Notes: generated by a model from the sequence alone, not told the origin. A DNA stretch of 22,282 bases from a virus (IMGVR_UViG_3300042332_000949:1-22282); one strand, 5' to 3'; positions 6,511 to 13,046 are shown, counted from the stretch's first letter. Translations and numbers: made by a program.

Positions 6511-6959
6511 CCCAGAACTACATCGCAATCGACCCAGGTGTAGGAGGCGGTATCGCATACGTTGACACTGACGGCAGTGTTCATGCGCTGCCTATGCCTA
6601 GCACGCTTCACGACCTTGAGCACCAGTTGCGCATTTTGTGCAGAGGCATTGTCACCGTGTTTTTGGAGGAGCTTCCAAAGTTTGCGGGGAAAATGTCTGG
6701 CAGCAGCATGGCAACAATGTTCCGCAACTACGGACGCATTGAGGGGATGCTTGCTGCTCACTGTGCTCGCATTGAGTATTTGCCACCAAAAAAATGGCAA
6801 GCCGCTCTTGGCTTAGGCGACAAGAAGACTCATGGCCCTCGCTGGAAGGCTCACCTTAAAGGCAGGGCACAATCGCTATATCCGCAACTTACTGTGACAC
6901 TAAAAACCGCCGACGCTCTCCTGATACTGGAGGCTGGCCTCAAAATGAAAACCAAATGA
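6507..6959 (+). CDS. RuvC-like Holliday junction resolvase
   Basis: A 150-residue RNase H-fold nuclease. IAIDPGVGGGIA (6-17) with Asp9 is the first RuvC motif; FLEELPKF (52-59) supplies the second acidic residue (Glu54 or Glu55); KTADALLILEAG (133-144) with Asp136 is the C-terminal acidic motif. The middle PPKKWQAALGL (93-103) is a stretch common in small phage RuvC-like proteins. It would resolve branched DNA made during recombination-dependent replication so that it can be packaged. It is coupled by ATGA overlaps to the nuclease and annealing-protein genes. Confidence 0.8.
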   Translation: MTQNYIAIDPGVGGGIAYVDTDGSVHALPMPSTLHDLEHQLRILCRGIVTVFLEELPKFAGKMSGSSMATMFRNYGRIEGMLAAHCARIEYLPPKKWQAALGLGDKKTHGPRWKAHLKGRAQSLYPQLTVTLKTADALLILEAGLKMKTK

Positions 6960-7693
6960 ACCTAATACCATTCGACCAAACCAAACTGATGGCTGAAGCC
7001 ATCGCCAAGTCCAAGCTCTTCGGCATTCAGACTGCTGAACAAGCCCTTGCTCTAGGGCTCCTGTGCCAAGCTGAAGGCCGGCATCCCGCCGAGGCAGCCC
7101 GTGACTACCACATCATCAACGGCAAGCCCTCCTTGAAATCCGAGGCTATGCTTGCACGATTTCAACAAGCAGGCGGGAAGGTGGAGTGGCACGAGTATGG
7201 TCACGAGGCAGTCAGCGGCACGTTCAGCCATCCCCAGGGTGGAAGCCTGAAGGTAAGCTGGACAATCCAAGACGCAACTCGCGCCGGCCTTACTGGAAAC
7301 CCAACGTGGAAGAAGTTCCCGAGGCAAATGTTGAAGGCACGGTGCATCTCTGAGGCAGTCCGTGGAATCTTCCCCGGCGTCCTGTCTGGCCTCTACGCTC
7401 CCGAGGAGGTGCAGGAGTTTGCTCCAGTACAGGTTATCACTGAACCTGAGCCGATTCAGATCGAGGCACCCAAAGAGGAGCCCAAACAGGAAATGCCTGA
7501 ACAGATCAGCGCAGTCAACCTGATGGACCGCCTTCTCGCTGAGAAGACCAAGGCCCAAAAGGACAAGGTCACTGCCGGAGCAATTAAGCGTGGGTGGATC
7601 ACGGAAACGCAGACATACAGGGATCTGCCAGTTCAAATCCAAACCCAAGCAGCAGCTTTCCCAGAGAGGTTTTACGCCGCTTTCGGAATCTAA
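6956..7693 (+). CDS. RecT-like single-strand annealing protein (recombinase)
   Basis: A 245-residue protein. The region AAEQALALGLLCQAEGRHP (about 26-44 with small shifts), RDYHIINGKPSLKSEAMLAR (49-68), KVEWHEYGHEAV and KKFPRQMLKARCISEAVRG with FPGVLSGLYAPEEV matches a common phage recombinase family, usually annotated RecT-like: DYHIIxGxPxLKSxAMLARFQ and WxKxPRQMLxARxISExxRxxxPGVxxGxYxPEEV. It is followed by a Pro/Glu-rich linker (EPEPIQIEAPKEEPKQEMPE) and a small C-terminal helical part. Context agrees: nuclease and resolvase upstream, SSB-like protein downstream, the usual set for end-resection and annealing. The assignment to RecT rather than another annealing family is from memory of the motifs. 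Confidence 0.65.
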   Translation: MNLIPFDQTKLMAEAIAKSKLFGIQTAEQALALGLLCQAEGRHPAEAARDYHIINGKPSLKSEAMLARFQQAGGKVEWHEYGHEAVSGTFSHPQGGSLKVSWTIQDATRAGLTGNPTWKKFPRQMLKARCISEAVRGIFPGVLSGLYAPEEVQEFAPVQVITEPEPIQIEAPKEEPKQEMPEQISAVNLMDRLLAEKTKAQKDKVTAGAIKRGWITETQTYRDLPVQIQTQAAAFPERFYAAFGI

Positions 7694-7712
7694 ACCAAAA
7701 CAAAACAAAACC

Positions 7713-8111
7713 ATGCCATCCATCAAAATTGAACGCAGCGAACAGCAATCAATCAACGCAGGTATTCACTCTGCTGTGATTGAAACCGCCACTGAAGCAA
7801 CCTCGAAAGCCGGGAACGAGATGCTCAAATTGGAAGTCAAAGTTGGACCTCTCAAGTTCAACTCGTGGGTCGTCTTCACGACGAAGAACTCAGCCAACGT
7901 GGCTGACTTTGCCGAGGCTATCGGCAAAAAGGTTGTCGAAGGCAAGACTCTTGTTATCGAAACTGAGGACTGCATCGGCAAGACTGCCAAAGTGGAACTT
8001 GGACCTGGGGATCGGATGAACGAGAAGACCGGTAAGCCTTACCTTGAGATTAAGCGTTGGCTGCCAGCATCAGCAGAGTCTGATCTCTCGTCAGATGAGA
8101 TCCCATTCTAA
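7713..8111 (+). CDS. SSB-like ssDNA-binding protein (DUF669-like)
   Basis: I chose ATG 7713, after a leader made of repeated CAAAA units (7695-7712), over upstream in-frame ATGs inside the recombinase gene. The 132-residue product has a beta-rich body (AGIHSAVIETATEATSKAG, KLEVKVGPLKFNSWVVF, KTLVIETEDCIGKTAKVEL) that fits the OB-like phage ssDNA-binding proteins of the DUF669 type. It ends in an acidic DLSSDEIPF tail very close to the DDDIPF tail through which bacterial SSB proteins recruit partners. It would coat single strands made by the nuclease or replication fork. The tail is the strongest evidence. Confidence 0.65.
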   Translation: MPSIKIERSEQQSINAGIHSAVIETATEATSKAGNEMLKLEVKVGPLKFNSWVVFTTKNSANVADFAEAIGKKVVEGKTLVIETEDCIGKTAKVELGPGDRMNEKTGKPYLEIKRWLPASAESDLSSDEIPF

Positions 8112-8154
8112 TTGACACACAGGGGGCCGCGCATCCTACAAACGCGGGCTACTA

Positions 8155-8370
8155 ATGACAAACTCCGAAAAACTGGAGGCTCGTCGTATCGCTGACGAAC
8201 TCCACAAGGCACACTGCGCCTTTATTCGGGCAGATCTTCCCGGTCTACACCCAGACAGCATGATGGCAGTTAAACTTGCTCATATGATTCGCATGTTTGA
8301 TGCGACTCTTGAACCTACGCCTCTTTCAAAAGCGGCCAGAATGCAACGCGATCACGAGGCGACTCTGTAA
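8155..8370 (+). CDS. Hypothetical protein, 71 aa
   Basis: It starts 43 bases after the SSB-like gene and overlaps the helicase start as TAATG. The protein is helical and slightly acidic-basic mixed (MTNSEKLEARRIADELHKAH, later MMAVKLAHMIRMFDATLE, then KAARMQRDHEATL). No motif was recognised. Its place just before the helicase suggests a replication accessory, without proof. Confidence 0.5.
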   Translation: MTNSEKLEARRIADELHKAHCAFIRADLPGLHPDSMMAVKLAHMIRMFDATLEPTPLSKAARMQRDHEATL

Positions 8371-9701
8371 TGACTACACTCAATGTCCCGCAGGCTACAG
8401 ATGCCGAGCGGGCGGTGCTGGGGTGTCTACTGTTTTCCCCAGTAACTGCACATCCTGCGGTTGTCGCCTCTGGGCTGACTGCGCAGGATTTTTTTAACCC
8501 CACATTCCAGACCATCTTTGCCGGCATCCAGTCTTCCATTGACGCTGGCGAGAGTCTCGACCCAATCGGGCTTGCAAGTAGACTCGCGCAAAAAGGAATC
8601 GCTTTTTCCCTTTTGGCAGATCTCTCAACCGGGATGCCAAGTCTGGAGCCGCTCCCGAGCTGGTGCGCCTTAGTCCAGGATGCCTCAAGACGTAGAGGAC
8701 TGCTTAATGAGCTTCTGAGTGCCACTAAAGCACTCTCGGAAGGTAACCCTACAAGCACGATTGTCGCTGACCTGACTCGGGCTACTCTGACAGCAGGAGA
8801 GTCTCAGGGACTGGGCGCTATAGTACAGACCACGTTCAATGACCTGCTCACCTATGATACAGAGCACGATAGCAATACGCTCATTGGTAACAGATGGCTC
8901 TGCAAAGGTGGAAGTGTGCTCATAAATGCTCAAAGTGGCATAGGAAAGAGCAGTCTGACGATGCAGTTGGCAATCGGCTGGGCGCTCCACGGGCAAGGCT
9001 CATTCTCAGAGGTGCTGACATTCGGCATCGTCCCGGTGAGGCCACTGAAGAGCTTGCTCTTGCAGGCAGAGAACGACATAGGTGACCAAGCAGAAATCTT
9101 GCAATCGGTGATTTGCAAGTATGGGCGTACTCAGTGTGGAGAAGCTGAACTGGCAGTCCTTAACGAACGACTCGTGTTTTACCGCGATAATGTGCACTCA
9201 GGTGCAGAGTTCTTAAGAGTGTTGGAGGCGCTCATCATCAGGCATCAGCCAGACATAGCATGGATTGACCCTTTGATGTGCTACCTCGGGGATGACATCA
9301 GTGACCAAAAGGTAGTCACAGAGTTCTGCAATGGGCTCAACAGGATATCTTCCAAGACCGGGGTGCTCTTTGCGATCATCCATCATCTTCCTAAGCCTCG
9401 GGAGGGAACAGCACGCACTGACTCAGACTTGGCCTATGCAGGATTTGGCTCTTCAGCACTCACAAACTGGGCGAGAGAGGTAGTGACATTACAGAGGCTT
9501 GAGACTGCCCCCGGCCAGCCTCCAACGTGCTCTTTTACTTGTACGAAGAGAAGACTGCGGTCAGGAATGCGCAGTTGGGAGAACCAGCCTACAGCAAAGA
9601 TCTACATCAGACATAGCCCTGAGCCAGAGAGACACGGCATGATTTGGCAACAGTGCCAGCAGCCAGAACCACCAGAAGAACAGCCAAAGAAGAGAAAGTA
9701 A
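8370..9701 (+). CDS. Replicative helicase: DnaB-N domain plus RepA/RecA-like ATPase
   Basis: A 443-residue protein in two parts. Residues ~6-75 resemble the DnaB N-terminal domain (DAERAVLGCLLFSP, then FFNPTFQTIF, LDPIGLASRL). From ~165 comes a RecA-fold ATPase of the RepA/AAA_25 type: Walker A AQSGIGKSS (187-195, Lys193), a Walker B strand DIAWIDPL (295-302, Asp300), and LFAIIHHLPKP (333-343), the usual histidine-bearing sensor stretch. Such proteins form hexameric 5'-3' helicases at the fork. The C-terminal tail is Pro/Glu/Lys-rich. The gene overlaps its upstream neighbour as TAATG and its stop TAA overlaps ATG 9701, with GTG 9703 just after it. It likely acts with the initiator encoded at 10972. 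Confidence 0.8.
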   Translation: MTTLNVPQATDAERAVLGCLLFSPVTAHPAVVASGLTAQDFFNPTFQTIFAGIQSSIDAGESLDPIGLASRLAQKGIAFSLLADLSTGMPSLEPLPSWCALVQDASRRRGLLNELLSATKALSEGNPTSTIVADLTRATLTAGESQGLGAIVQTTFNDLLTYDTEHDSNTLIGNRWLCKGGSVLINAQSGIGKSSLTMQLAIGWALHGQGSFSEVLTFGIVPVRPLKSLLLQAENDIGDQAEILQSVICKYGRTQCGEAELAVLNERLVFYRDNVHSGAEFLRVLEALIIRHQPDIAWIDPLMCYLGDDISDQKVVTEFCNGLNRISSKTGVLFAIIHHLPKPREGTARTDSDLAYAGFGSSALTNWAREVVTLQRLETAPGQPPTCSFTCTKRRLRSGMRSWENQPTAKIYIRHSPEPERHGMIWQQCQQPEPPEEQPKKRK

Positions 9702-10390
9702 TGTGGATACTACCCAAATCAATCATATCAGCTTATGTGCCGGGTACGGTGGCATTGACTTGGGCCTCCGGCGAGTGCTCCCAAGCCTGCGCACAATCGC
9801 TTACAGTGAGATCGAAGTCTTCGCAGTGGAAAACCTACTTGCGCGAATGGCAGCGGGGCAACTGGAAGCGGCTCCGATCTGGAGCGATCTCAAGTCATTC
9901 CCTTGGGAGAGCTTTCGAGGTTTGGTGGACATCCTTTCTGGCGGCTACCCGTGTCAACCATTCAGCGCAGCAGGACTCAGGAAGGGAACAGACGACCCAA
10001 GACACCTCTGGCCTTTTATTGCAAATGGAATTGCTGCCATGCGACCAAAACTATGTTTCTTTGAAAACGTCGAAGGACATATCTCGTTGGGACTGCCCGA
10101 CGTTATCGAAGACTTGGCAGGACTGGGTTACAGAACAACGTGGGGAATATTCTCAGCGGCTGAAGTTGGCGCACCTCACCAGCGGAGACGAGTCTTCATA
10201 CTTGCCAACTCCCTGCGCGAACGAGGACAGCTTCCGATTGAACGGGAACAGTCAGCAGAGCAAATGTCTGGAGGCGAAAGCGAGGCGTGGAGAGCTTGGA
10301 GAACCTGGCCCGTTAAACCCGGAGTTTGTCGAAGTAATGATGGGGCTTCCAATAGGGTGGACAGATTGCGCCTCCTTGGGAACGGAGTAG
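9701..10390 (+). CDS. Overprinted frame: methyltransferase-associated protein, 229 aa
   Basis: In the -2/+1 frame relative to the methyltransferase, ATG 9701 overlaps the helicase stop as TAATG and opens 229 codons without a stop. The first half looks like a shadow of methyltransferase motif I. The second half does not: it contains TWQDWVTEQRGEYSQRLKLA, SSYLPTPCANEDSFRLNGN, CLEAKARRGELGEPGPL and NPEFVEVMMGLPIGWTDC. PTPxANE and LNPxFVExxMGxPxGWT are established segments of cytosine methyltransferase target regions and of separate phage proteins related to them. The last 40 bases encode GWTDCASLGTE here and VDRLRLLGNG (motif X) in the other frame, so both meanings use the same DNA. It may be a translated partner protein or an untranslated relic. 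Confidence 0.5.
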   Translation: MWILPKSIISAYVPGTVALTWASGECSQACAQSLTVRSKSSQWKTYLREWQRGNWKRLRSGAISSHSLGRAFEVWWTSFLAATRVNHSAQQDSGREQTTQDTSGLLLQMELLPCDQNYVSLKTSKDISRWDCPTLSKTWQDWVTEQRGEYSQRLKLAHLTSGDESSYLPTPCANEDSFRLNGNSQQSKCLEAKARRGELGEPGPLNPEFVEVMMGLPIGWTDCASLGTE

Positions 10391-10443
10391 TTCCGGCTAC
10401 GGCGGAATTAGCATTTAGAACACTATTCAATGAACTACACTAA
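9703..10443 (+). CDS. Cytosine-5 DNA methyltransferase (Dcm family)
   Basis: A 246-residue enzyme that would transfer a methyl group from S-adenosylmethionine to cytosine C5. Motifs in order: I, SLCAGYGGIDLGL (10-22, cofactor loop); IV, SGGYPCQPFS (79-88, catalytic Cys84); VI, FFENVEGH (119-126, Glu121); VIII, APHQRRRVFILA (157-168); X, RLRLLGNGVVPATA (221-234). The region between VIII and X, where the target-recognition domain lies, is only ~50-55 residues, so the enzyme is short. The start must be GTG 9703, two bases past the helicase stop; the only nearby ATG (9701) is in another frame. Typical phage role: protecting DNA from host restriction. Its whole length is overlapped by another long open frame with methyltransferase-like sequence. 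Confidence 0.9.
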   Translation: MDTTQINHISLCAGYGGIDLGLRRVLPSLRTIAYSEIEVFAVENLLARMAAGQLEAAPIWSDLKSFPWESFRGLVDILSGGYPCQPFSAAGLRKGTDDPRHLWPFIANGIAAMRPKLCFFENVEGHISLGLPDVIEDLAGLGYRTTWGIFSAAEVGAPHQRRRVFILANSLRERGQLPIEREQSAEQMSGGESEAWRAWRTWPVKPGVCRSNDGASNRVDRLRLLGNGVVPATAELAFRTLFNELH

Positions 10444-10975
10444 AATCGGAGCGTTACCAACACACAGGTACATCTGGGTGGACAGTGAATACACTCATGC
10501 AGAGCCATGTGGCCTCGTAGAAGCCATGTGGGTGGGCCTGACATCTATCCCTGGGCGAGCTTGGGGCATCAACGTCATCCTGCGAGACGGAGGCGCTCTG
10601 TATCGCAACATCCCTCCTAACGCTGTAGCGTTTAGCAAGGATGCTGCACCTTGGCATATTCAAGCTGCACAGATGTGGGACTGTTACAGCTACAACTTCT
10701 CAGTGCTCCAGAATCCGATTATGCGCGGGATGGAAGTCATTGTAGTCTGGAAAGACAATGTGTTGTACGGAGAGTACCTTTTCTCTGTAACACACCTCCA
10801 CGACGGCTGGTCTGACTCCCCGGATCAAGACAAGGAGTTCATCTTCGTCAAACTCAATAACGGAAGACTGACAATCCAGCCCACCAACAGAGTGCGCTTC
10901 ATCGACCACAGTTTTACGACAAACGAACTACCAAAGTTGAAACTGCAAGAAACGGTGTACAGTTGCGAGAAATGA
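10430..10975 (+). CDS. Conserved phage protein of unknown function, 181 aa
   Basis: It overlaps the methyltransferase end by 14 bases. The protein is rich in Trp and aromatic residues: HRYIWVDSEYTHAEPCGLVE, AMWVGLTSIPGRAWG, WHIQAAQMWDCYSYNF, and RLTIQPTNRVRFIDHSF near the end. This set (WVDSEYT..EPCGL.., SxPGRAWG, NGRLTIQPTNRV) recurs in uncharacterised proteins of podovirus replication regions, so it is a real and conserved gene. No catalytic motif or membrane span was seen. It ends as ATGA with the initiator gene. Confidence 0.6.
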   Translation: MNYTKIGALPTHRYIWVDSEYTHAEPCGLVEAMWVGLTSIPGRAWGINVILRDGGALYRNIPPNAVAFSKDAAPWHIQAAQMWDCYSYNFSVLQNPIMRGMEVIVVWKDNVLYGEYLFSVTHLHDGWSDSPDQDKEFIFVKLNNGRLTIQPTNRVRFIDHSFTTNELPKLKLQETVYSCEK

Positions 10976-11649
10976 ATCCGAGATCTGAGACACCAAAAGA
11001 CGAAGGTCCGTGGGGCTGGCAGTCGCGTGAAGCGGTCAAGAAAGCCGGCCAACTTGGACCCAATCACTACGCGATTTACTGCGCTTTAACACACATTCAG
11101 AGCGCAGCTCCAAGCCCTCATAAGCGCAGATTCGCCGCCTCATACGAGGAGATCGCAAGCCATGTTGGATGCTCAGAAAGGACCGTTGCGAGGTGTCTGG
11201 CAGACCTTCAAAAAGCCGAGTTGATCCATGTCTTTTCGGGTTCAAATGGAGGCCGCAGAGCAACCCGTAACGCCTTTTTTTTGGCCTCAATTAGCTATGA
11301 CTCACAGGCAGACGGCTATGACTGTGTGGCAGACGGCTATGACTCACAGTCAGGGCTCGTGAATGCCACACAGTCATACCACGTGAATGCCACACAGTCA
11401 TCCTTTAGTAAGAAAAAGAACAAATACAAGGCGGGGCCTCAAGCCCCCGCCGTTGTATTAAAGAAAGGGGAAGCGCAGCCCACTTGCTCGCCCCTGACGG
11501 GCGGCAGTGGTCCGCAAAGAACGAAGCAGACTCAGCCTCCCTCAACCGAAGATGTGCCGGAGTGGATATTGCTGCGAAATGCAATGTATGAGGAGAGCGA
11601 GAGGATCATCGCTGAAAAGAAAATGTTGGAAGACCAAACAAATTCCTAA
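10972..11649 (+). CDS. Replication initiator-like winged-helix protein (lambda O analogue)
   Basis: A 225-residue protein. ATG 10972 was preferred to TTG 10963 because it makes the ATGA overlap. Residues ~30-105 form a helix-turn-helix/winged helix: YEEIASHVGCSERTVARCLA (58-77, with DLQKAELIHVF after it) has the helix-turn-helix spacing, followed by a wing (GGRRATRNAFFL). Residues 108-143 are a repetitive linker (YDSQADGYDCVADG, VNATQSYHVNATQSS) because the DNA beneath consists of iteron repeats. A basic, Pro-rich region and a helical end (RNAMYEESERIIAEKKML) complete it. Domain order and the internal repeats copy the lambda O and P22 gp18 type of initiator. The helicase gene upstream supplies the likely partner. 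Confidence 0.65.
   Translation: MNPRSETPKDEGPWGWQSREAVKKAGQLGPNHYAIYCALTHIQSAAPSPHKRRFAASYEEIASHVGCSERTVARCLADLQKAELIHVFSGSNGGRRATRNAFFLASISYDSQADGYDCVADGYDSQSGLVNATQSYHVNATQSSFSKKKNKYKAGPQAPAVVLKKGEAQPTCSPLTGGSGPQRTKQTQPPSTEDVPEWILLRNAMYEESERIIAEKKMLEDQTNS
11298..11430 (+). repeat. Five iterons plus AT-rich element: probable replication origin
   Basis: Five 13-bp interrupted dyads lie in the middle of the initiator gene: 11298-11310 TGACTcacAGGCA, 11319-11331 TGACTgtgTGGCA, 11340-11352 TGACTcacAGTCA (perfect dyad), 11364-11376 and 11388-11400 TGCCAcacAGTCA. Start-to-start spacing is 21, 21, 24 and 24 bp. Directly after them is an A-rich, purine-rich stretch (11401-11430, 22 of 30 bases A or T), suited to unwinding, then a GC hairpin at 11430-11451. 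This is the same order as lambda ori: iterons inside the initiator gene followed by a purine-rich AT element. Confidence 0.7.
11430..11451 (+). other. GC-rich hairpin beside the origin
   Basis: GGCGGGG (11430-11436) and CCCCGCC (11445-11451) make a 7-bp stem with an eight-base loop inside the initiator gene, directly after the AT-rich element. It could limit melting or pause polymerase; this is inference. Confidence 0.35.
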
Positions 11650-11684
11650 AGTCCGACTCACAACCTGCCGACACACCTCTTGCC

Positions 11685-11894
11685 ATGATACCTGAAATGT
11701 TAATTGAGATTCAGCGGCTCAAAGCCGAGAACATCGAACTAGCCTCAAGACCCTGTTTTGAGTGCGATGTGATCACTCCGGGAATTTTGTCCTCGCTCAG
11801 GGCAGAAAACAAGAAACTCAGAGCAATGTTGGAAAAGGTGAGCGCACAACTTAATGAGAAGTGCCTCGCCGTTGAGCAGAAACAGGCATTCTGA
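11685..11894 (+). CDS. Small coiled-coil protein, 69 aa
   Basis: ATG 11685 is 35 bases after the initiator stop. Two heptad-like stretches, MLIEIQRLKAENIELAS and LSSLRAENKKLRAMLEKVSA, flank a CxxC (C24, C27), so it is probably a small coiled coil, perhaps with a metal site in the dimer. No family recognised. Confidence 0.5.
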   Translation: MIPEMLIEIQRLKAENIELASRPCFECDVITPGILSSLRAENKKLRAMLEKVSAQLNEKCLAVEQKQAF

Positions 11895-11916
11895 TGCCTT
11901 ATACAGTCAAACCAGT

Positions 11917-12132
11917 ATGACCACAGCAGAAGAGATAAAAGGAAGGCTAGAATTGCAGGCTGAGATTGCAGACCTGCGAGAAGTAGTGCAGATAGCAGTT
12001 TTGGCTGCTGTCGAGCTACTCAAGATTGGGAAGCCGGAGATCCGAACCCGGCAGAACCTGTTAACCTGGGGCCAACTCTCTACGACGATTGAGTTGCTCA
12101 AGAAGGAATTTCAGATTGAGGAAATCAAATGA
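11917..12132 (+). CDS. Small helical protein, 71 aa
   Basis: I preferred ATG 11917 to 11854, which would run through the end of the previous gene. The product (MTTAEEIKGRLELQAEIADL, then REVVQIAVLAAVELL and TTIELLKKEFQIEEIK) is mostly helical and probably coiled coil. Its stop overlaps the next start as ATGA. Function unknown. Confidence 0.5.
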   Translation: MTTAEEIKGRLELQAEIADLREVVQIAVLAAVELLKIGKPEIRTRQNLLTWGQLSTTIELLKKEFQIEEIK

Positions 12133-12434
12133 CACACCAAGAAATTAACAAGGCAATCGCAGAAGCCTGCGGTTGGACCGACGTACAGGTTGGCACTCTC
12201 AGCAAGGAACTGATCGGCAAATCACCGAAAGATGGGGACTACTGGCCGATTGCAAGCTATGTGAGCGACCTTAACGCCATGTGGGAGGCTGAAGAGACGA
12301 TCTACAGTCACCACAAAATGTGGCTGGCGTATTACAACGCCGTAGGCGCTGGTCCGTTTAGCCTGCATGTGACTGCACGGAAAAAGGCAGAGGCGTTTTT
12401 GAAGGCGATTGGCAAATGGAAGGAGGGGGAATGA
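12129..12434 (+). CDS. Phage ABA-sandwich domain-like protein, 101 aa
   Basis: Begins MTHQEINKAIAEACGWTDVQ, has DLNAMWEAEETI in the middle and ends TARKKAEAFLKAIGKWKEGE. This pattern (xxINxAIAEACGW..., DLNAMHEAE..., ATAxQRAEAFLxxxGKW) is that of small phage proteins assigned to the phage ABA sandwich domain; their role is unknown. It is coupled by ATGA on both sides. Confidence 0.6.
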   Translation: MTHQEINKAIAEACGWTDVQVGTLSKELIGKSPKDGDYWPIASYVSDLNAMWEAEETIYSHHKMWLAYYNAVGAGPFSLHVTARKKAEAFLKAIGKWKEGE

Positions 12435-12619
12435 GCATGACACCACACGAGCGACTGGAATACACCATCGCTATAGAGACACTCAGTGCGGCACTCGCTG
12501 AGTCCAAGAAACAGCTTAGGCTTGCTAGAGAGAGGATCACCAGGCTTGAGATCCAGTTAATCAGAGAAGGCTGGACTCAAGATGATCTTGACGATGTAGA
12601 GCCAAGACTGGAACAGTAG
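12431..12619 (+). CDS. Small coiled-coil protein, 62 aa, last gene of the operon
   Basis: ATG 12431 overlaps the preceding stop as ATGA and has a purine-rich AGGAGGGGG (12421-12429) just before it, which decides this start over the in-frame ATG 12416. The protein is a single long charged helix (TIAIETLSAALAESKKQLRL, then ARERITRLEIQLIREG) with an acidic end (DDLDDVEPRLEQ). A terminator hairpin follows 78 bases downstream. Confidence 0.5.
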   Translation: MSMTPHERLEYTIAIETLSAALAESKKQLRLARERITRLEIQLIREGWTQDDLDDVEPRLEQ

Positions 12620-12697
12620 AGGCCTTCCGCGACACCTGCGAGGTTCGACCTAATCGGCTAAAAGTGGTGTGACAGCCAGGAGAGACTGCACCAAAAT

Positions 12698-12733
12698 GAA
12701 AGTGCGCCCCAATACAAACTGGAGCGCACTTTC
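12698..12733 (+). terminator. Hairpin terminator at the end of the rightward early operon
   Basis: GAAAGTGCGC (12698-12707) pairs perfectly with GCGCACTTTC (12724-12733), and CCA/TGG can extend the stem inwards. The 3' flank is TGCTTTC, only moderately T-rich. It is the first strong structure after the last plus-strand gene. Confidence 0.6.
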
Positions 12734-12773
12734 TGCTTTCGGGGGGAATGCTGGGAGACTCTCACTGGAGCCT

Positions 12774-12827
12774 CCTTTTTACGAGCAAATTCAGTTTTGA
12801 GAAATTATCTGAGCGATTTCCGATTTT
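12774..12827 (+). repeat. 54-bp direct repeat, copy 1
   Basis: Copy 1 of a non-coding direct repeat beginning CCTTTTT and containing AAAT, TTTTGAGAAAT, AGCGATTT and GATTTT. It aligns without gaps to 12937-12990, with 43 of 54 positions identical by eye, at an offset of 163 bp. Confidence 0.65.
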
Positions 12828-12936
12828 CCCTTTTTGGTTTTCAACTACCGAGGATTACTCGGCAGTTCGGTGAACCATATCGGTGAAGGTACCAAAATGA
12901 TCCTAGCAGGCCAGACTGGCAGCTCCGGGCGGGTCC

Positions 12937-12990
12937 CCTTTTTCCGAGTAAATTGACTTTTGAGAAATGGATTCAGCGATTTTGGATTTT
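12937..12990 (+). repeat. 54-bp direct repeat, copy 2
   Basis: Copy 2 of the repeat at 12774-12827. The best kept blocks are CCTTTTT, CGAG, TTTTGAGAAAT and AGCGATTT. Neither copy is coding in a credible frame. Confidence 0.65.
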
Positions 12991-13011
12991 AGGATTTTGA
13001 CACTGGAAAAT

Positions 13012-13046
13012 GGGTGGATCTGGGGGTGCCTAGGGGGGCCTAGGGG
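13012..13046 (+). other. G-quadruplex motif 1
   Basis: Four runs of three to six G with loops of 7, 6 and 4 bases on the plus strand; the loops include two CCTA units. It fits the G3+N1-7 rule. Confidence 0.45.

Noticed and set aside
7052-7756. 234-codon minus-strand open frame over the RecT-like gene
   Set aside because: Leu/Cys-rich antisense product without motifs; it crosses the whole recombinase gene and its spacer and lies in no operon.
8112-8142. Promoter suggested by TTGACA at 8112
   Set aside because: No acceptable -10 at 16-18 bp; the region is also short and inside a continuous operon.
11297-11401. CRISPR-like array suggested by evenly spaced repeats
   Set aside because: Repeats are 13 bp dyads with 8-11 bp gaps inside a coding region; far too short for CRISPR repeats and spacers, and no cas genes are present.
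12625-12665. tRNA-like GGTTCGACC stretch
   Set aside because: The T-loop-like bases form only a four-pair hairpin; no acceptor or anticodon stem can be built around them.
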